Origin: Marininema mesophilum
GTDB lineage: Bacteria; Bacillota; Bacilli; Thermoactinomycetales; DSM-45169
DNA length: 64,000 bases
Reading direction: 5' to 3'
Assembly (NCBI RefSeq): GCF_900106775.1
Contig: NZ_FNNQ01000003.1
Location: forward strand, 124,001 to 188,000
Positions within the stretch are counted from its first letter, which is position 1. Each line of letters starts with the position of its first letter. The notes beneath the pieces are model-generated. The model worked only from the letters and a program-made list of their open reading frames with translations, made no database searches and was not told where the DNA came from. Below are positions 60,985-64,000 of this stretch, piece by piece. The translations under genes and the position numbers were made by a program.

Positions 60985-62250
60985 ATGACGAAGAAAGGAA
61001 AGATCGTCCTCGCCTACTCAGGTGGGTTAGATACATCCGTTGCGATTCAATGGTTGAAGGAGAATTATCACTATGATGTAGTCGCTGTTGCGTTGGATGT
61101 GGGCGAAGGAAAAGATTTAGACTTTATCCAGAAAAAAGCCATTCAAGTAGGAGCGGTGAAATCCCTTGTCGTGGATACTCGAGAGTGGTTTTCCGAGAAT
61201 TTTCTACTTCCTGCACTAAAGGCAAATGCGTTATATGAAGGAAAGTATCCTCTGGTTTCGGCTCTATCCCGGCCATTGATCTCTCAAATATTGGTGAAGG
61301 TAGCGGAGGAGGAGGGAGCTGTAGCTGTTGCTCATGGCTGTACAGGAAAAGGAAATGATCAAGTACGCTTTGAAGTTGCAGTTAAAGCGCTCAATCCCGA
61401 TTTGAAAGTGGTGGCTCCTGTACGTGAGTGGGCCATGAGTCGAGACGAGGAAATCATCTATGCAAAAAATCATGGTATCCCAGTACCTGTGGATCTGGAG
61501 AATCCCTATAGCATTGATCAAAACTTATATGGACGGTCTTGCGAATGTGGTGTACTGGAGAATCCATGGGCAGCTCCTCCAGAGGGAGCCTATGAATGGA
61601 CGGTGCCTGTTTCCGAAGCCCCCGATGAAGCGGAGGAAGTGGAGATCACCTTTGATAAAGGGGTACCTGTTGCCTTGGATGGGGAGCCACTTCCCTTCCA
61701 TCAGATTTTGTCTCAATTGAATGCACAAGCAGGAAAACATGGCATTGGTCGCATCGACCATGTAGAAAATCGGCTTGTGGGGATTAAATCCCGGGAAGTC
61801 TATGAATGTCCGGCTGCGATTACGTTAATTACTGCACATAAGGAATTGGAGTTTCTTACCCATACACGTGAGGTGACTCAATTTAAGTCGAATGTCGAGC
61901 AGAAATGGGCGCAAATGGTATACGATGGACTCTGGTTCTCACCATTAAAGACGGCATTAGATGCTTTTGTAACCGAGACACAACAAAATGTCACAGGGAT
62001 TGTGCGTGTGACCTTATTTAAAGGGCAAGCGGTGGTTACAGGACGTAAATCTGTCCACTCCCTTTATAACGAAGGGTTAGCGACGTATACACCAGATGAT
62101 ACCTTTAACCATGATGCTGCTGTTGGATTTATTCAACTGTGGGGTCTACCGACAGAAGTGAATGCCAAGGTGAATGCCCAGAAGGAGGATGTGAAATTCG
62201 ATGAAACTCTGGGGCGGGCGCTTTACCAAGCCAACCAATCAGCTCGTTGA
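60985..62250 (+). CDS. argG: Argininosuccinate synthase
   Basis: A 421-residue ATP-dependent ligase of citrulline and aspartate. N-type ATP pyrophosphatase loop VLAYSGGLDTS at the start, and GCTGKGNDQVRFE follows. Length is normal. AAAGAGGTG precedes the ATG. The 3' end overlaps argH by 50 bases. Confidence 0.97.
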   Translation: MTKKGKIVLAYSGGLDTSVAIQWLKENYHYDVVAVALDVGEGKDLDFIQKKAIQVGAVKSLVVDTREWFSENFLLPALKANALYEGKYPLVSALSRPLISQILVKVAEEEGAVAVAHGCTGKGNDQVRFEVAVKALNPDLKVVAPVREWAMSRDEEIIYAKNHGIPVPVDLENPYSIDQNLYGRSCECGVLENPWAAPPEGAYEWTVPVSEAPDEAEEVEITFDKGVPVALDGEPLPFHQILSQLNAQAGKHGIGRIDHVENRLVGIKSREVYECPAAITLITAHKELEFLTHTREVTQFKSNVEQKWAQMVYDGLWFSPLKTALDAFVTETQQNVTGIVRVTLFKGQAVVTGRKSVHSLYNEGLATYTPDDTFNHDAAVGFIQLWGLPTEVNAKVNAQKEDVKFDETLGRALYQANQSAR

Positions 62251-63604
62251 GGAATATACCGCATCGATTCCGTTTGATCAGCGGCTCGTTGAGGAAGATA
62301 TTCGCGGTAGCTTAGCCCATGTACGCATGTTAGGTGCGAGTGGGATCTTAACTGCTAGTGAAGTGGATACGATTACGAAGGGCCTTGAGCAGATTCAAAA
62401 ACGAGTGCTTGCTAAGGAAGTGGAGTTTTCCATCGCCCATGAAGATATTCATATGAATATCGAGAAACTCTTGATTGATGAAGTGGGACCAGTAGGTGGA
62501 AAATTACACACTGGACGGAGCCGCAATGATCAGGTGGCCCTGGATATGCATCTATTTGTACGGAGAAGTACGGTAGAACTCATCCAGGGATTAACCGAGC
62601 TTCGACGGGCATTGGTCGCAAAAGCAGAGGCCCATGTGGATACGATTTTGCCAGGGTACACGCACCTTCAACGCGCCCAACCGGTCCGTTTTGGTCATCA
62701 TTTGCTTGCCTATGTAGAGATGTTTGGCCGAGATGTAGAGCGACTGCAGGACAGCTATAAGCGAGTGGATACCATGCCTCTAGGAGCAGGAGCGATTGCA
62801 GGTAGTACGTTCCCAATCCAGCGGGAGTTGGTAGCGGATGAGCTTGGTTTCTCTCGACTCTATGAGAATAGTATGGATGCGGTAAGCGACCGCGATTACC
62901 TTGTGGAATTCCTCTCCTGTGCTTCCTTGATCATGGTTCACTTGTCTCGCCTTTCGGAGGAACTGATTCTTTGGTCGAGTGAAGAGTTCGGCTATGTCGA
63001 ATTGGACGATGCCTTCTGCACAGGTTCGAGTATGATGCCACAAAAGAAGAATCCGGACGTCCCTGAATTGATTCGTGGTAAAGTAGGACGGGTTATCGGA
63101 CATGGAGTTTCCCTTTTGACTACACTAAAAGCGCTACCCCTTACTTACAATAAGGACATGCAGGAGGATAAAGAGGGGATCTTCGACACGGTGGATACCC
63201 TTGCAGGTGCCCTTGCCCTTACTGCTCCGATGGTTGAAGGATTGAAGGTGAAGGAAGAGCGGATGAGGGAAAATGCAGAAGGGGGCTTCACCAATGCGAC
63301 GGATTTGGCTGAGTACCTCGTTACAAAAGGAGTTCCTTTTCGAGAAGCTCATGCTGTCGTTGGGAAATTGGTACTCCATTGTTTAGAGGCGAATCAGTCC
63401 CTTCTGGATCTAACGCTGGCAGAATATCAAGCGGCACACCCTGCGATAGAAGAGGATATTTTTCACCGTCTGTCCCTTGAAGTGGTGACTGACGCCCGCT
63501 CAGCTGGCTGTGGTACAGCTAGAGAGCGGGTAGTAGAAGTGATCCAGAAGAAAAAAGAAGAAATCGACGAGGCTTTTGCATGGATTGGATACGCTCAGAC
63601 CTGA
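62201..63604 (+). CDS. argH: Argininosuccinate lyase
   Basis: A 467-residue fumarase-superfamily enzyme that splits argininosuccinate to arginine and fumarate. Signature GSSMMPQKKNPD carries the catalytic serine loop, with TGRSRNDQVALDMHL and GYTHLQRAQPV as the other active-site blocks. The ATG lies inside argG after CAGAAGGAGG, so the two are translationally coupled. Confidence 0.97.
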   Translation: MKLWGGRFTKPTNQLVEEYTASIPFDQRLVEEDIRGSLAHVRMLGASGILTASEVDTITKGLEQIQKRVLAKEVEFSIAHEDIHMNIEKLLIDEVGPVGGKLHTGRSRNDQVALDMHLFVRRSTVELIQGLTELRRALVAKAEAHVDTILPGYTHLQRAQPVRFGHHLLAYVEMFGRDVERLQDSYKRVDTMPLGAGAIAGSTFPIQRELVADELGFSRLYENSMDAVSDRDYLVEFLSCASLIMVHLSRLSEELILWSSEEFGYVELDDAFCTGSSMMPQKKNPDVPELIRGKVGRVIGHGVSLLTTLKALPLTYNKDMQEDKEGIFDTVDTLAGALALTAPMVEGLKVKEERMRENAEGGFTNATDLAEYLVTKGVPFREAHAVVGKLVLHCLEANQSLLDLTLAEYQAAHPAIEEDIFHRLSLEVVTDARSAGCGTARERVVEVIQKKKEEIDEAFAWIGYAQT

Positions 63605-63627
63605 GCCTTGATGGGAAGAAATTTAGG

Positions 63628-63677
63628 AAGATATCAGAGGAGGCTCTACTAGAGGTTCTTCTGATATCTTTTTTTGT
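63628..63677 (+). terminator. argGH terminator
   Basis: AAGATATCAGA pairs with TCTGATATCTT around about 20 bases, followed by seven T. Confidence 0.82.
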
Positions 63678-63968
63678 CGTATCAATAGGAATAATTATCC
63701 ATTAAACCCGGAAATTAAATCGAAACATATTCTGAACAAATCCGTTAAGTAAGTGAGAAACACTAGATTCGGTCTTTAAACCATGGTTCAAGAAGATCTA
63801 GTAACAAAAGTCCAAGTTTCCTCTGGGAAAAAACCGGAAGGATGATATAATAGAGTAGAAGGCCCTCTTGAGTTTTGGAATTTTTTCCAGAAGATTCGAT
63901 ACTCTCCATCATAAATAACCCATTCGAAAATCCGAGGGTACATACCCCAGGCAGATGAAGGTGATCGC
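63678..63968. other. Leader region before ftsE
   Basis: About 290 bases with no supported gene. It should contain the promoter for ftsE, but I see no clear -35/-10 pair. Confidence 0.4.
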
Positions 63969-64000
63969 ATGATTGAGATGCATGATGTATACAAGGTATA
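63969..64000 (+). CDS. ftsE: Start of cell-division ABC ATPase FtsE (partial)
   Basis: The last 32 bases encode MIEMHDVYKV, the usual FtsE N-terminus (MIEM-x-V-YK), after a GAAGGTGAT ribosome site. The gene continues beyond the window. FtsE with FtsX controls peptidoglycan hydrolases at division and in sporulation. Identification rests on ten residues plus prfB-cccB-ftsEX order in Bacillus. Confidence 0.65.
   Translation, partial: MIEMHDVYKV

Noticed and set aside
63788..63994. A minus-strand frame over the ftsE start
   Set aside because: It covers the ftsE ribosome site and start in antisense and has no ribosome site of its own.
1..64000. tRNA, rRNA or CRISPR loci
   Set aside because: No tRNA-like cloverleaf with a GTTCGAATC-type arm, no rRNA sequence and no regularly spaced repeats were seen by eye; a covariance search would be needed to exclude tRNAs fully.

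Overview
The window reads as the chromosome of a Gram-positive, endospore-forming-type Bacillota, most likely a member of the Thermoactinomycetaceae or a close Bacillales relative. The reasons are strong AGGAGG-type ribosome sites with many TTG and GTG starts, a SAM-I (S-box) riboswitch, ComFA/ComFC, a long-form HPF next to secA and prfB, a Bacillus-type argCJBD-carAB-argF order, LytR-CpsA-Psr and YigZ proteins, and a collagen-like Gly-X-Thr surface protein. The family name is inference from gene content; no rRNA is present to confirm it.

Layout. (1) 0-10.5 kb is a surface-polysaccharide locus: the end of a nucleotide-sugar dehydrogenase, a hexapeptide acyltransferase, a Wzx-type flippase, an O-antigen polymerase/ligase, two GT4 glycosyltransferases, then an aldehyde dehydrogenase, a GalE-like epimerase and an initiating sugar-phosphate transferase. 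(2) 10.6-16 kb holds a 37-residue membrane peptide gene, a SAM riboswitch driving metNIQ, yigZ and an LCP cell-wall ligase. (3) 16-26.6 kb is an accessory island. It has a long collagen-like gene, a set of AT-rich glycosyltransferase and methyltransferase genes that probably decorate it, a second copy of the collagen head domain without the collagen, an IS6-type transposase ruin, a ruined secreted-protein gene and a metE fragment. (4) 27-43.8 kb is mostly core: metK, a small GT-like fragment gene, comFA-comFC, hup, a polar amino-acid ABC transporter, cspA, hpf, secA, prfB with its programmed frameshift, a DUF1963 protein, a Nfu-N/HEAT protein, an enoyl-CoA hydratase and a lipoprotein cytochrome c. 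(5) 44-53.6 kb is the arginine/carbamoyl-phosphate operon argC-J-B-D-carA-carB-argF. (6) 53.7-60.9 kb is accessory: an MFS exporter, an 18-residue peptide gene followed by a TPR protein, a YgiB-like lipoprotein with a YgiC-like ATP-grasp ligase, a thioesterase and two small stand-alone proteins. (7) 61-63.6 kb is argG-argH, and the last 32 bases are the start of ftsE.

How it fits together. argC and argG carry near-identical operator/-10 motifs, so the two separated arginine units are probably one regulon. Methionine import is under SAM control, while only a ruined metE piece remains beside metK. In Bacillus prfB, cccB and ftsEX are neighbours; here about 20 kb, including both arginine units, lies between the cytochrome gene and ftsE.

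Most interesting candidates: the short-peptide/TPR pair at 55.0-56.5 kb, the YgiB/YgiC-like pair at 56.8-58.4 kb whose substrate candidate ends in Ser-Ser-Gly-Gly, the collagen glycosylation island, and a compact triple DnaA-box cluster at 32.86 kb.
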